DNA of 64,000 bases from Bacteroidota bacterium (GTDB lineage Bacteria; Bacteroidota; Ignavibacteria; UBA10030; UBA6906), in the NCBI GenBank assembly GCA_030835135.1, contig JAUQWO010000088.1:86784-150783 (forward strand), in the 5' to 3' direction. The translations under genes were made by a program, and so were the position numbers. The stretch's first letter is position 1. Each line of letters starts with the position of its first letter. The notes under the pieces were generated by a model that was not told where the DNA came from, did not search any database, and saw only the letters and a program-made list of their open reading frames with translations. Shown one piece after another: positions 25,755 to 34,929 of the stretch.

Positions 25755-26842
25755 GACACACAGCCCATATGGCGATGATCGCACTCCTGGTGACGGCGGG
25801 CGTGGCACTGGGAAGTGCCGGTGAGCGGCAGTTCACGTTCACCGTGAAGAAGGGCGACAAGCTGGATGTGCGGTTGCAGAGCGGGTCCATTGCGGTCCAG
25901 ACGTGGGACAAGGACGAGGTTTCCCTTCGTGTGCACAGCACCGGCGATGAAGACCTGAACGAGGTGTCCGCGACGCAGGGCGGGGGGACCATTCTGGTCG
26001 AGGATCACGGTGGCTGTGACCTCTCCGTGGTTGCCCGGGTGCCGGCGACCTTCGATCTGAACCTCATGACGGGTGCAGGCGATATCGGCATCAAGGGTTC
26101 GATCACCGGCGAGGTCCATACCTCCACGGGCGGCGGTGATGTTGCCGTCGGGAAAACCACCGGCAGCGTACAGGTGCAGACCGCCGGGGGTGATATCCAG
26201 ATCGAGGAGGTCAGTGGGGATGTGCGATTGAATACCGCCGGCGGCGGCGTATCGGTGAGGGCTGTTGCCGGTCAGGCGGAGATCATGACCGCCGGGGGCG
26301 ACATGATCATCGGGAGTGTCGCCAAGACGCTCCGTGCAAGCACTGCGGGTGGCGATATACGACTGGAATCGGTCGGGAGTGATTGCGACGTCTCGACCTC
26401 CGGCGGAAGCATCAGTGTCGGTACGTGCACGGGCAGGACCTCGCTCCGGACGTCGGGTGGCGACATCGACCTCCGGTCCGGCAAGGGGAATCTCTCGGTC
26501 AGCACTGCCGGCGGGACCGTCAATCTGCGGAGTGTTCAGGGATCCGTGCATGCGCGAACCTCGGCGGGCGATATGAACGTGAATCTCGATCCTGCCGTCG
26601 GGGAGTCGAGTGTGATCTCGACCGGGGCCGGGGACATCGTATTCACGATCTCCGGCGATGCGAATGCAACGATCGATGCACGGAGCCCGGTCTTCCCCGG
26701 AAGCGAAGAAGAAAGTGGCGTACGGTCGGACTTCCCGGTCGTGAAGAAGAAGGGAGAGACTGTGGAAGTGAAGCTCGGCGCGGGCTCGCACAGGGTCCAG
26801 CTCGAGACGCGGATGGGCGAGATCGTCATCCGGAAGAAGTGA
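25751..26842 (+). CDS. DUF4097-family beta-solenoid protein, exported
   Basis: The 363-residue product has a signal peptide (MAMIALLVTAGVALGSAG) and a repetitive all-beta body typical of DUF4097 (putative adhesin-like) proteins. Eight successive units of exactly 18 residues begin with T(A/S/G)GG, for example TAGGDIQIEEVSGDVRLN, one solenoid coil each. An N-terminal QFTFTVKKGDKLDVRLQSGSIAVQTWDKDEV segment and a C-terminal RVQLETRMGEIVIRKK segment cap the solenoid. It is the third gene of the sigma/anti-sigma operon and overlaps the anti-sigma gene, so it is probably the envelope effector or part of the signal. The molecular role of DUF4097 is not established. Confidence 0.85.
   Translation: MRHTAHMAMIALLVTAGVALGSAGERQFTFTVKKGDKLDVRLQSGSIAVQTWDKDEVSLRVHSTGDEDLNEVSATQGGGTILVEDHGGCDLSVVARVPATFDLNLMTGAGDIGIKGSITGEVHTSTGGGDVAVGKTTGSVQVQTAGGDIQIEEVSGDVRLNTAGGGVSVRAVAGQAEIMTAGGDMIIGSVAKTLRASTAGGDIRLESVGSDCDVSTSGGSISVGTCTGRTSLRTSGGDIDLRSGKGNLSVSTAGGTVNLRSVQGSVHARTSAGDMNVNLDPAVGESSVISTGAGDIVFTISGDANATIDARSPVFPGSEEESGVRSDFPVVKKKGETVEVKLGAGSHRVQLETRMGEIVIRKK
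26126..26557 (+). repeat. Tandem array of eight 54-bp coding repeats
   Basis: Inside the DUF4097 gene eight units of exactly 18 codons follow each other without insertion or deletion, each beginning with a T-x-G-G codon block and a partial ninth after it. The protein pattern is better conserved than the DNA, so the array is old and under selection for solenoid geometry. Confidence 0.85.
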
Positions 26843-26868
26843 GTCCGTGCGGTGATCGAGGCAAAGGG

Positions 26869-26896
26869 AAGGGGCAGACCGCATGGTCTGCCCCTT
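26869..26896. terminator. Terminator hairpin between the sigma operon and the TonB operon
   Basis: AAGGGGCAGACC pairs perfectly with GGTCTGCCCCTT around GCAT, a 12-bp stem between the convergent stops at 26842 and 26931. It can serve both strands. Confidence 0.8.
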
Positions 26897-26930
26897 GCGT
26901 ATGGAACCACTCCTCAGCGTGCCCTGACGC

Positions 26931-29174
26931 TCACAGGCCCCACCGGATCCCCGCGTAGACCATTCTCCCGCCCAGCGGACCCCAGATCAGCGATGCATCG
27001 AAGAACGGAGACGATGGCGATGGTGCATCGATGATGGGGTCGTCCTGCCGGAAGTCGAACAGATTCTCCACACCGACGTACAGCTCGAGTCCGGCGAACA
27101 GTGTGCGTGCGACCTGGGCGTTCACCATGGCGAACGCCGGTGAGGTGGATCGCCCCTGTGACCCGGCGGGATTTGTTGCCGTGGACGGGATCCGCTTGGC
27201 ACCGAACCATTGCACGGTGAGGTCGTAGGCAGTGCGCGGGTCGCCGGGTGTCTCCTGTTCCGTGCTGTAGGCGATGTTCACCAGCGCCCGGTGTTGTGCG
27301 TTGAGTGCGCGTTGCAGCCAGATGCCACCGAGCTTCTGTTGCACATCCAGGTACCGGTACGCGAGGCGGGTCTCCAATCGCTCCAGTGGCTGGACGTTCA
27401 GTTCCAGCTGCACGCTGTTCGCATACGATCCATTGGCAAGACTCGTGAAGACCACCTCGCGCGGGCGGGAGTCCAGGTCCGCAACGACCTGCCGTTCGAA
27501 GAACGTATGGTAGACGTCCAGGCTGACGGTTGCCTGCCGGTACTCCACGAGAAAGTAGTGGGTGATATTTCCCCCGGCATTCCAGGCCACTTCCTGATCC
27601 AACCCGTAGCCGAAAGCGCGGGTTGCATCGATCGACACCGCCCGTGAGCTCGCAAAGACCGTCGCATTCTCCGCGAAGATGCTCGCCGTTCGGTACCCGC
27701 GTCCGCCGCTCGCGCGGAAGACCCAGTCTTCATCCGGACTGTAGCGCACGTGGAGTCGTGGAGTGATCATCGTGCCGTAGGCATTGTGCTGGTCGGCCCG
27801 GATGCCAGCGACCACCGTAAATTCGTCCAGCGGCTTGTACGTGTATTCGAAGAACACACCGGGGACGCGCTCGATGCGATCATAGGGTGTCCGCGCGAAC
27901 TGCTCGCTGAACCTATCGAAGAGGAAGCTTGCCCCGGTGCGGAACGTGTGCTCCGTCGAGCCGATCATCGACTGGTAGATCACGTTGAGGTAGCCTGTCT
28001 CTTCGGTGCCATCGTAGGAGCGGGGACCGTAGAGGGACGACGCGGTATAGCGTCCGAGTGACCATTGTATCCCGAAACTCTGGTAGGGGCGGCCTTCGAA
28101 CACATGACCGGTCTTCCCGCTGATGCGGAGGTACTGGGTATGGGTGGTATAGTGAAACATCCGGTTCGCGGCATCCTGCCCGCCCCTCCCGGTGCCCCCT
28201 TCTTTCTGATCCTTGAGAAACTGGAGCACCACCTGTCCTTCCCAGCCGGTCTCCGAGTGGAACCCCCACCGCTGGATCGCGTTGAAGGTCGAGAAGACCG
28301 GCATGTCCATGAACCGGTCGCCGTTCCGGTCGATCTCCATGTTCTGGGTGCTCGCATGAAGCAGGGTCATCATCGACCAGTGTTCTCCGAGGGCCTGGCG
28401 GAAATTGAGGTTCCCCTCGAAGCGCTGGTCATTGTTGCCGTACATGTTCAGGAAGAAGCGCTTCTCCTCCTCGTCGCCCGGCTTGCGGAGGTCCACGTCG
28501 ATCTGTCCGGTGATGGACTCGTAGCCGTTCGCCACGGCACCGACGCCTTTTGAGACGTTGATGCCCCGTATCCATGGGCCCGGAATGAAGGTGAGCCCGA
28601 CATTGGACGTCAGGCCCCGGATGTACGGCATGTTCTCCAGGGAGGTCTGGGTGTAGATCCCGGAGAGCCCGAGCATCTCGATCTGCTTCGTGCCGGTGAT
28701 CGCATCTGTGAATGACACGTCGACGGACGGGTTGGTCTCGAAGCTTTCAGAGAGATTGCAGCACGCAGCCTTTGCGAGTTCCTTCCCCGTCATGCGTTGG
28801 ACGGGTGCAGCGCTCAGGTAATCAATGGCGATCCCTGACCGTTCTCCGGTTGTTTGAACGCCCTCGACTTCGCGGACCAGCGGATCCAGAGTGATCTGCA
28901 GATCGGTCTCGCTCCCAACAGTGATCGTGTCGGGTGCATATGCCGCATGACGGATCACCAATTGGCGGGTGGATGCGACGACGGGGAGTGTAAATGCCCC
29001 CTCCGCGTCCGTGGATGTCCCGCGTGAGGTCCCGAGCCAGAAGACATTGGCGCCGGCGACCGGACTGAACTCCCCGTTCGTTTCGCGTGAACGTACCATC
29101 CCCCGCACGAGCTCCTCAGCGGCTGTCGCAAGGACAGGGAGGAGCAGCAAGAAGAACAGCATTCTCGCTCTCAT
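26931..29174 (-). CDS. TonB-dependent receptor, metal-associated
   Basis: A 747-residue outer-membrane receptor. A signal peptide (MLFFLLLLPVLATAAEE) is followed by a carboxypeptidase-regulatory-like domain (about residues 20-95), a plug (LAKAACCNLSESFETNPSVDVSFTDAITGTKQIEMLGLSG) and a barrel ending in GGRMVYAGIRWGL. The plug has the ACCNLSESF...QIEMLGL pattern seen in Bacteroidota receptors that sit beside heavy-metal-associated proteins, and here an HMA protein and a HYC_CC_PP protein lie immediately upstream on the same strand. Import or handling of copper or a similar soft metal is therefore likely but inferred. GGAGGG before the ATG at 29174 defines the start; the gap to the HMA gene is 22 bases. 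Confidence 0.9.
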   Translation of the reverse strand: MRARMLFFLLLLPVLATAAEELVRGMVRSRETNGEFSPVAGANVFWLGTSRGTSTDAEGAFTLPVVASTRQLVIRHAAYAPDTITVGSETDLQITLDPLVREVEGVQTTGERSGIAIDYLSAAPVQRMTGKELAKAACCNLSESFETNPSVDVSFTDAITGTKQIEMLGLSGIYTQTSLENMPYIRGLTSNVGLTFIPGPWIRGINVSKGVGAVANGYESITGQIDVDLRKPGDEEEKRFFLNMYGNNDQRFEGNLNFRQALGEHWSMMTLLHASTQNMEIDRNGDRFMDMPVFSTFNAIQRWGFHSETGWEGQVVLQFLKDQKEGGTGRGGQDAANRMFHYTTHTQYLRISGKTGHVFEGRPYQSFGIQWSLGRYTASSLYGPRSYDGTEETGYLNVIYQSMIGSTEHTFRTGASFLFDRFSEQFARTPYDRIERVPGVFFEYTYKPLDEFTVVAGIRADQHNAYGTMITPRLHVRYSPDEDWVFRASGGRGYRTASIFAENATVFASSRAVSIDATRAFGYGLDQEVAWNAGGNITHYFLVEYRQATVSLDVYHTFFERQVVADLDSRPREVVFTSLANGSYANSVQLELNVQPLERLETRLAYRYLDVQQKLGGIWLQRALNAQHRALVNIAYSTEQETPGDPRTAYDLTVQWFGAKRIPSTATNPAGSQGRSTSPAFAMVNAQVARTLFAGLELYVGVENLFDFRQDDPIIDAPSPSSPFFDASLIWGPLGGRMVYAGIRWGL

Positions 29175-29196
29175 AAATCCCTCCTCGATGGTATGG

Positions 29197-29538
29197 TCAG
29201 TGTGTGTGTGCGTTGTCGCGATACAGGCAGCACTCGGGCAGTGCACTATACACGGCGTCGGGCGCTGTGTGACTATCGGTGTCATGTCCGACAGCCGCAA
29301 GCCGGCGCTGGAGTGAATCCGCGGTGACCGCCGTGGTCACGAACGCGACCTTGAGCATCTTCGTGGACTTGTTCCAGCGGGCAAATTTCACGCCTTTGAT
29401 GCTGACCGCTTTCTCAATGCGGGTCTTGCACTGTCCGCAGTTACCCGCAACGCGGAATTCCGTTTCTGTGACATCCTGGGCGAAGACGGTGAGGGATGAA
29501 CCGACGACAAACAGCAATGAAAGCAGCAGATGTCTCAT
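29197..29538 (-). CDS. Periplasmic heavy-metal-associated (HMA) domain protein
   Basis: The 113-residue protein has a signal peptide (MRHLLLSLLFVVGSSLTVFAQ) and one ferredoxin-like HMA domain with the metal site GNCGQCKTRIEKAV (Cys-x2-Cys). The C-terminal tail, ALPECCLYRDNAHTH, adds two cysteines and two histidines, possible extra metal ligands. It probably passes a soft metal such as copper between the periplasm and the TonB receptor encoded next to it. AGGAGG lies six bases before the ATG at 29538. It is the second gene of the three-gene module. Confidence 0.88.
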   Translation of the reverse strand: MRHLLLSLLFVVGSSLTVFAQDVTETEFRVAGNCGQCKTRIEKAVSIKGVKFARWNKSTKMLKVAFVTTAVTADSLQRRLAAVGHDTDSHTAPDAVYSALPECCLYRDNAHTH

Positions 29539-29627
29539 GGTGAACCTCCTGATCAGAGTAATGTGTGACTGTGAACGTACCGGTGCCGTCACGGCATGGC
29601 CGTGCGGTGAGGGACGACGTCAGCCTC

Positions 29628-30005
29628 TCAGATCAGGAAGCAGCTGTGCAGGATGGTGAGCGGGGGTGATGTGCCGGGGGGGAACGCCGGAGAATGATGC
29701 CCGTGTCTGATGTCCGCGAGCCCGGACCGGTCGTCCTGGACCGGTATGATGACGGTAGCAGCATCCGGCGTGGAGATCTCGTGGGTTGATGCGGTGTGGT
29801 CATCGGACACGAGCAGAGATACGGAGACCGTCGTACAGCACTCCGCCTCCGCTTCCGCATCGCCGCAGCACCAATCGGGTTCCGCAGTGGACGACCCGAG
29901 GTGTGAGGCAACAGGGACGGGGCCGCAATAGTGCGTGGAGATGGTCATCCCGACCGTCACGACGCAATACAGGAGCACCAACGCTATCCGGCCAATGTAG
30001 CTCAT
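29628..30005 (-). CDS. HYC_CC_PP-family protein
   Basis: The 125-residue protein has an N-terminal hydrophobic segment (IGRIALVLLYCVVTVGMTISTHYC) and the three marks of the HYC_CC_PP family: THYCGP, a cysteine-rich centre with CC pairs (DWCCGDAEAEAECCTT) and a C-terminal SPPLTILHSCFLI. Such small proteins occur in Bacteroidota next to HMA proteins and TonB receptors and are thought to be linked to metal handling; no biochemical role is known to me. It is the first gene of the module and lies behind a palindromic candidate operator at 30024-30040. The ATG at 30005 was chosen because it precedes the membrane segment; the frame stays open further upstream. Confidence 0.83.
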   Translation of the reverse strand: MSYIGRIALVLLYCVVTVGMTISTHYCGPVPVASHLGSSTAEPDWCCGDAEAEAECCTTVSVSLLVSDDHTASTHEISTPDAATVIIPVQDDRSGLADIRHGHHSPAFPPGTSPPLTILHSCFLI

Positions 30006-30023
30006 AGTTCTAAGTAACGGTAT

Positions 30024-30040
30024 TTGCACATGAGGTGCAA
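30024..30040 (-). promoter_or_regulatory. Palindromic candidate operator of the metal module
   Basis: TTGCAC and GTGCAA form a perfect 6-bp inverted repeat with a five-base spacer, about 20-35 bases upstream of the first gene of the HYC_CC_PP/HMA/TonB operon. TTGCAC can also be read as a -35 box. A metal-responsive repressor is the likely reader, but none is encoded nearby. Confidence 0.4.
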
Positions 30041-30071
30041 GGGGGGGCGTCTCCCTGGGGGGGGCTCGCCG

Positions 30072-30093
30072 TGTTGTTCCTAATGAAACAACA
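30072..30093 (+). promoter_or_regulatory. Inverted repeat TGTTGTT-N8-AACAACA in the macAB upstream region
   Basis: A perfect 7-bp inverted repeat with eight-base spacer lies in the 279-base divergent gap, nearer the metal operon. It has the form of a TetR- or LacI-type operator. The gap otherwise shows G-rich runs (30041-30064) and no clear gene. Confidence 0.3.
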
Positions 30094-30284
30094 AAGCCGG
30101 GAACAAGCAGCAGTGCAATGGGGGTTGATTGAGCCACAGGGCGGGTTCGCGGATCGGCTGCGCGCGATTTTTGCCTTTTTTCAGCCTCCTGACTAAGCCG
30201 CGGGGGCCGTCCGCGTGTCTAAGAAGTTGGCGCCCTCAGACCGGGGCCAAGAACCGTTTTCCTCCTTTTTCCACAGGGTCGCTC

Positions 30285-31790
30285 ATGAAGCGCTGGTTGA
30301 CCGTTGGACTGATAGTGATCGTGGCGGGTGTTGCCGCGTATGCGTTCTTCTTCCGGGAAGACAAAACAAAATACGAGTTCCGGCTGGACAAGATATCCGA
30401 AGGGGATATCACGATGTACGTGACGGCGACGGGAACCATCAATGCGGTCATCAGCGTGGAAGTTGGCACGCAGGTATCGGGCATCATAGCCAAGTTGTAT
30501 GCGGATTTCAACTCGATCGTGCGTGAGGGCCAGGTCATCGCCCAGATCGATCCCACGTTCCTGCAACAGGCGGTGAAGGATGCGACCGCGAGTCTCGAGC
30601 GCGCGCGGGCGCAGTTCAATGATGCGAAGCGGACCGTCGACCGCACGAAGTCGCTCTTCGACAAGAATCTTGAATCTCAGGCGAACTATGATGCCGCGTT
30701 GACCGCCTTTGAATCGAACCAGGCGGCATTGAAGATGGCACAGGCGAGTCTGGATCGAGCGAAGATCAATCTGGCGTACGCCACGATCTACGCACCGATC
30801 AGCGGCGTGGTGATCGACCGCAAGGTGAATGTCGGGCAGACCGTGGCCGCGAGTTTCTCGTCGCCGACCCTCTATACTATTGCCAACGATCTCCAGAAGA
30901 TGCAGGTCCAGGCGACCATCGACGAATCGGATATCGGGCGGATCACGGTCGGACAGGAAGCAACGTTCACCGTGGATGCGTATCCCGATGACCGCTTCAC
31001 CGGCACGGTCTCGCAGATCCGGCTCGCGCCGGTGACGATCCAGAATGTCGTCAATTACACCGTCATCATCGACGTGGACAACCGGGATCTGAAGCTCATG
31101 CCCGGCATGACGGCCAACGTCCGGGTCCTAGTCGGCAGCGCCCGGAATGTCATCCGCGTATCGAACATGGCGCTGCGGCTTCAGCCGCCGGCGGAGCTGG
31201 TGGACAGCGCAAAGGTCAAGGAGATGGCGGGCTCCGGACAGGGTGGGGGGGAGCGGGGCCGGTGGGCTGATGGTGGTCCGGGTGCACGGGAAGGTGGCAG
31301 GCCGGGCGAGGGTGGAGGCGAACGCATGGGCATGATGAAGGGGTTGCGGGATTCGATCCTGGCGGCCCATGGAGGGAAGATGGAGGAGGATGAACTCAGG
31401 GCAGAGATGCGCAAAGTGTTCGAGAAGATGCGTCCGGCCCGACCGACATCTATTGTGAAGCCTCCGGCGCGCGCCGGCCAGCAGACGAAGTTCGGCATTC
31501 AGAGTGTGTTCCCGGAATTGCAGAAGAGCGTGAGCACCACGAGCCGTCAGCGTGCGCGCGGCCGCGTCTGGGTCCTGACCGCGGAGAAGAAGCTCGTTCC
31601 TGTCCAGGTGACCACGGGGCTGTCGGATGGGAAATACACCGAGATCATGAATTCGACGTTGAAGGCCGGCGATGAGGTCGTGCTGGGCGCGACCTCCAGT
31701 GCCGCAGCGAAGGCCGGCGGGCAGGGCACGACCAACCCGCTCGCGCCCACGCCCCAGCGGCCGATGGGTGGCGGAGGACCGCCGCGATGA
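30285..31790 (+). CDS. MacA-like periplasmic adaptor (membrane fusion protein)
   Basis: A 501-residue adaptor anchored by an N-terminal helix ([20 protein letters not shown]). It contains a lipoyl-like domain ([21 protein letters not shown]), an alpha-helical hairpin (about residues 90-165: [33 protein letters not shown]...) and beta-barrel segments ([39 protein letters not shown]). Residues of about 316-346 are a Gly/Arg/Glu-rich insertion unusual for MacA, then a helical segment, before the membrane-proximal part resumes. It should link the MacB-type permease to an outer-membrane channel in tripartite efflux or lipid export. The ATG at 30285 was chosen because it precedes the helix. It overlaps the ATPase gene (ATGA). 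Confidence 0.88.
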   Translation: MKRWLTVGLIVIVAGVAAYAFFFREDKTKYEFRLDKISEGDITMYVTATGTINAVISVEVGTQVSGIIAKLYADFNSIVREGQVIAQIDPTFLQQAVKDATASLERARAQFNDAKRTVDRTKSLFDKNLESQANYDAALTAFESNQAALKMAQASLDRAKINLAYATIYAPISGVVIDRKVNVGQTVAASFSSPTLYTIANDLQKMQVQATIDESDIGRITVGQEATFTVDAYPDDRFTGTVSQIRLAPVTIQNVVNYTVIIDVDNRDLKLMPGMTANVRVLVGSARNVIRVSNMALRLQPPAELVDSAKVKEMAGSGQGGGERGRWADGGPGAREGGRPGEGGGERMGMMKGLRDSILAAHGGKMEEDELRAEMRKVFEKMRPARPTSIVKPPARAGQQTKFGIQSVFPELQKSVSTTSRQRARGRVWVLTAEKKLVPVQVTTGLSDGKYTEIMNSTLKAGDEVVLGATSSAAAKAGGQGTTNPLAPTPQRPMGGGGPPR

Positions 31791-32581
31791 CCACGCGTCC
31801 GCCTGAGGGACAGGCCGGCCGGAACGGGGCGCTCATCCGCATCGAGCACCTCGCCAAGACGTATGCACTTGGCGAGGTGGATGTCCATGCGCTCCGTGGT
31901 GTCAGCCTGGAAGTGGAACGCGGCGAATTCGTCGCCATCATGGGTGCGTCGGGTTCGGGGAAGTCCACATTCATGAACATCATCGGCTGTCTGGATACCC
32001 CGACGAAGGGGGACTACGTCCTCGAGGACATCGATGTCAGCAAGCTGACGCGCGACGAGCTTGCTATCATCCGCAATCAGAAGATCGGGTTCGTGTTCCA
32101 GGGCTTCAATCTGCTTTCGCGCACATCCGCGCTGGAAAATGTCGAGCTCCCTCTGCTGTATTGTGCGATGTCCAACAAGGATCGCCACGACCGTGCTGTT
32201 GCAGCGCTCCAGCGGGTGGGTCTTGCCGACCGTATGCACCATTTTCCGAATCAGTTGTCGGGCGGACAGCAGCAGCGAGTCGCCATCGCGCGGGCGCTGG
32301 TGAACGACCCGAGTATCGTCCTGGCGGACGAACCGACGGGGAACCTCGACAGCCGCACGAGTGTGGAAGTGATGGGCATCCTGCAGGAACTCAATGCCAA
32401 CGGGATCACGATCATCATGGTCACCCACGAGCCGGATATCGCGCAGTTCACGAAACGGCAGATCGTATTCCGTGATGGCAAGGTCCGGTCAGACAAACTG
32501 AATCCTGCGCAACGGAACGCGGCCGAGGTACTGAAGGAAATGCCGATGGTCGATGACGACGAGGAGGAAGCCGCAGCATGA
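31787..32581 (+). CDS. MacB/LolD-type ABC transporter ATPase
   Basis: The 264-residue ATPase energises the MacB-type permease encoded next. Walker A is GASGSGKST, the Q-loop FVFQGFNLL, the signature [15 protein letters not shown], Walker [10 protein letters not shown] and the H-loop [23 protein letters not shown] is typical of the MacB/LolD/FtsE subgroup. The last 30 residues are an acidic extension. Both ends overlap neighbours by ATGA, so adaptor, ATPase and permease are translationally coupled. Unlike E. coli MacB the ATPase and permease are separate polypeptides. Confidence 0.94.
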   Translation: MTTRPPEGQAGRNGALIRIEHLAKTYALGEVDVHALRGVSLEVERGEFVAIMGASGSGKSTFMNIIGCLDTPTKGDYVLEDIDVSKLTRDELAIIRNQKIGFVFQGFNLLSRTSALENVELPLLYCAMSNKDRHDRAVAALQRVGLADRMHHFPNQLSGGQQQRVAIARALVNDPSIVLADEPTGNLDSRTSVEVMGILQELNANGITIIMVTHEPDIAQFTKRQIVFRDGKVRSDKLNPAQRNAAEVLKEMPMVDDDEEEAAA

Positions 32582-33795
32582 AAACGTTGAATATCCTCCG
32601 GTCGGCCTTCCGGGCCCTGCGCCGGAACAAGATGCGCTCCTTCCTGACGATGCTGGGCATCATCATCGGTGTTGCCGCGGTGATCGCGATGCTCGCGATC
32701 GGGCAGGGGGCGGAATACTCGGTGAAGCAACAGATCTCCGCGCTCGGGACGAACGTGCTGATCATCTTCCCGGGATCGCAGCAGCAGGGCGGGATCCGGG
32801 TGGGCGCCGGATCTGTGACCACGCTTACCGAGGAAGACGCGATCGCGATCGCGAAGGAATGCCCAGCCGTGGCGTACGTGTCGCCGGGAGCCCGGTCGGG
32901 CGGACAGGCGATCGCCGGCAATCTGAATTGGGGCACGAGCATCGAAGGGACGGGGGCGGACTATCTCGAGATCCGTTCGTGGCCGGTCGAATACGGTGAG
33001 TTCTACACCGAACAGGACGTGAAGGCGGCGGCCAAGGTGTGTGTGCTGGGCGCTACGGTGGCCGAGAACCTCTTCCCGGAGAGCTCTCCCATCGGCCAGA
33101 CCGTGCGCCTGCGGAACATGCCTGCCCGTGTCGTGGGCGTGCTGTCCAAGAAGGGCCAGAACGCGATGGGGATGGACCAGGATGATGTGATCCTCGCCCC
33201 GTACACGACCGTGCTGCGCCGCCTGTCGCATTCGCCGTATCTCCGCCAGGTGATCGTGTCCGCCACGAGTCCGGCCACGATCAATGAAGCGCAGCGACAG
33301 ATCACCGAACTCCTGCGCATGCGGCACAAGATCGCATCGTACGACGCGGATGATTTCACGATCCGGAATCAATCCGACCTTGCGGCAACCGCCACCGCGA
33401 CGACAGAGATCCTGACGATCCTGCTCGCGAGCATCGCCTCGGTGTCGCTGCTTGTCGGCGGCATCGGGATCATGAACATCATGCTGGTGTCGGTCACTGA
33501 ACGCACCCGTGAGATCGGCATCCGGATGTCGGTCGGTGCGCGCGGACGGGACATCCTCACGCAGTTTCTCATCGAAGCACTGGTGCTCAGTCTGCTGGGA
33601 GGTTTGTTGGGGATCGCACTGGGGGTGGGCGGGTCGCTGGCCATCTCGGGTTTTGCGAAGTGGCCGACGATCATCACGGCGTTCTCGATCATCCTCTCCT
33701 TCGGATTCTCGATCGCCATCGGGATCTTCTTCGGGTTCTATCCGGCGCGCAAGGCAGCGATGCTCAATCCGATCGACGCCCTGCGCTACGAATGA
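32578..33795 (+). CDS. MacB-type ABC transporter permease
   Basis: The 405-residue permease has one N-terminal helix ([24 protein letters not shown]), a large periplasmic MacB-type core domain (about residues 45-270) and three C-terminal helices in an FtsX domain ([44 protein letters not shown]...[19 protein letters not shown]...[24 protein letters not shown], quoted in pieces). The closing [17 protein letters not shown] is the family hallmark. With the adaptor and ATPase it should form a mechanotransmission transporter; the cargo could be an antibiotic, peptide or lipid. A hairpin follows the stop. Confidence 0.94.
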   Translation: MKTLNILRSAFRALRRNKMRSFLTMLGIIIGVAAVIAMLAIGQGAEYSVKQQISALGTNVLIIFPGSQQQGGIRVGAGSVTTLTEEDAIAIAKECPAVAYVSPGARSGGQAIAGNLNWGTSIEGTGADYLEIRSWPVEYGEFYTEQDVKAAAKVCVLGATVAENLFPESSPIGQTVRLRNMPARVVGVLSKKGQNAMGMDQDDVILAPYTTVLRRLSHSPYLRQVIVSATSPATINEAQRQITELLRMRHKIASYDADDFTIRNQSDLAATATATTEILTILLASIASVSLLVGGIGIMNIMLVSVTERTREIGIRMSVGARGRDILTQFLIEALVLSLLGGLLGIALGVGGSLAISGFAKWPTIITAFSIILSFGFSIAIGIFFGFYPARKAAMLNPIDALRYE

Positions 33796-33830
33796 CCGCT
33801 GCGGCCCGGGGTGTGCCGGGCGGGGTATGA

Positions 33831-33857
33831 GGTGGTGCTCAGTGTGTGAGCACCACC
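33831..33857. terminator. Hairpin overlapping the end of the Gly-rich lipoprotein gene
   Basis: GGTGGTGCTCA pairs perfectly with TGAGCACCACC around GTGTG. It lies between the macB stop and the convergent lipoprotein gene and contains the last codons of the latter, so it can terminate the efflux operon. Confidence 0.65.
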
Positions 33858-34717
33858 TTCAGGGAGATGTCGATCGGTGATGAGTTCGCGCCGGATCCCC
33901 GCTCTCCCCGCATGCCCCCACCGGACCCCCTGCCTCCGCCGGGACCCCGGCCACCACCACCGCCCTGCATGCCACCTTCGCCCTGCATATCCTCACCGCC
34001 GGGAGGCATCATACCTCCACCACCGTCATGACTTCCACGCTGACCCCCTCCGGTCCGCCCCATCATCCCTTCCATGGTACCGGTCTCCAGTGCCACGCCC
34101 AGGTCCTTGTTCGGTTGCACACCGATCCCGTGCGGATGTGCAGCATCGCGCAGCAGTGGAACGCGAAGCTCGTAGGTCAGACCGCCGGTCGCATCACTGA
34201 GTCTGGCCTGGATCTGCTTCTCGGACAACAATGAGACGATCAACCCCTCTTCCCCATCGGGGCCAAGGAGTTCCATTTCAGACTTCATGACATCCCCGCC
34301 GTGTCCGGCCGGGGGCGGGTCCAGAGACCTGTCGCCGGGAGGTGCCATGATCTCATCCATCGATGGTGGTGGACCGCCTGGCGTCCCCATGGGGTATCGT
34401 ATTCCGATCGTCTTCGCGCTGCCGCCGGCCGGGTCGAACCATACGGTGAATCCGCCTCGGCGGATCTGGGATTGCCGCACCCGATCGGTCGTCGAAACCA
34501 TGAGGTAGAAATAGTCGGTATCGTGGCTGACGGCCACATTCACTCCGGACTTGTCAACGTAGAGAGGCAGGCCGACCCAATCCTTCGCATCGCCGTCGAC
34601 GGCGAAGGGCTTTTCGTGAAACGTACTCGTCAAAGAGGTTGTGCCGCATCCGTTGAAGATGAGCATGGCCGCGGCCAGAGAGGTGAGAGTGGTTGCTGCG
34701 GTGCGGAGTGTGACCAT
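33839..34717 (-). CDS. Gly/Met-rich lipoprotein of unknown function
   Basis: The 292-residue product has a lipobox (MLIFNGC) near residue 24. The N-terminal half (PFAVDGDAKDWVGLPLYVDKSGVNVAVSHDTDYFYLMVSTTD) resembles the carbohydrate-binding CBM9-like fold used by many secreted proteins. A Pro/Gly/Met-rich linker and a C-terminal stretch of about 60 residues made mostly of Gly, Arg, Met and Glu (for example GGGGRGPGGGRGSGGGMRG) follow, ending in IDISLKVVLTH, the last beta strand. AAGGA lies seven bases before the ATG at 34717. It is convergent with the efflux operon, whose adaptor has a similar Gly-rich insert. No function is recognised. Confidence 0.72.
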   Translation of the reverse strand: MVTLRTAATTLTSLAAAMLIFNGCGTTSLTSTFHEKPFAVDGDAKDWVGLPLYVDKSGVNVAVSHDTDYFYLMVSTTDRVRQSQIRRGGFTVWFDPAGGSAKTIGIRYPMGTPGGPPPSMDEIMAPPGDRSLDPPPAGHGGDVMKSEMELLGPDGEEGLIVSLLSEKQIQARLSDATGGLTYELRVPLLRDAAHPHGIGVQPNKDLGVALETGTMEGMMGRTGGGQRGSHDGGGGMMPPGGEDMQGEGGMQGGGGGRGPGGGRGSGGGMRGERGSGANSSPIDISLKVVLTH

Positions 34718-34929
34718 GTGCGTATCCTTCCGTGAGACGTCGTGGATCATGTACCAGTATACGGATTTCCTGGGTGGAAGTGTGCCGGTCGTGAACGAAT
34801 TCTTAGGTTAGGATGGTACATCCCGGATGGTGCCTCCCGGGATGGAGCCGGTTGCGAATCCCGCCTGTGAGCCGTATCTTCGTTCACGTCCCAACTGAAC
34901 CGTATCCGCGCACTTTCAGGAGATGCATC

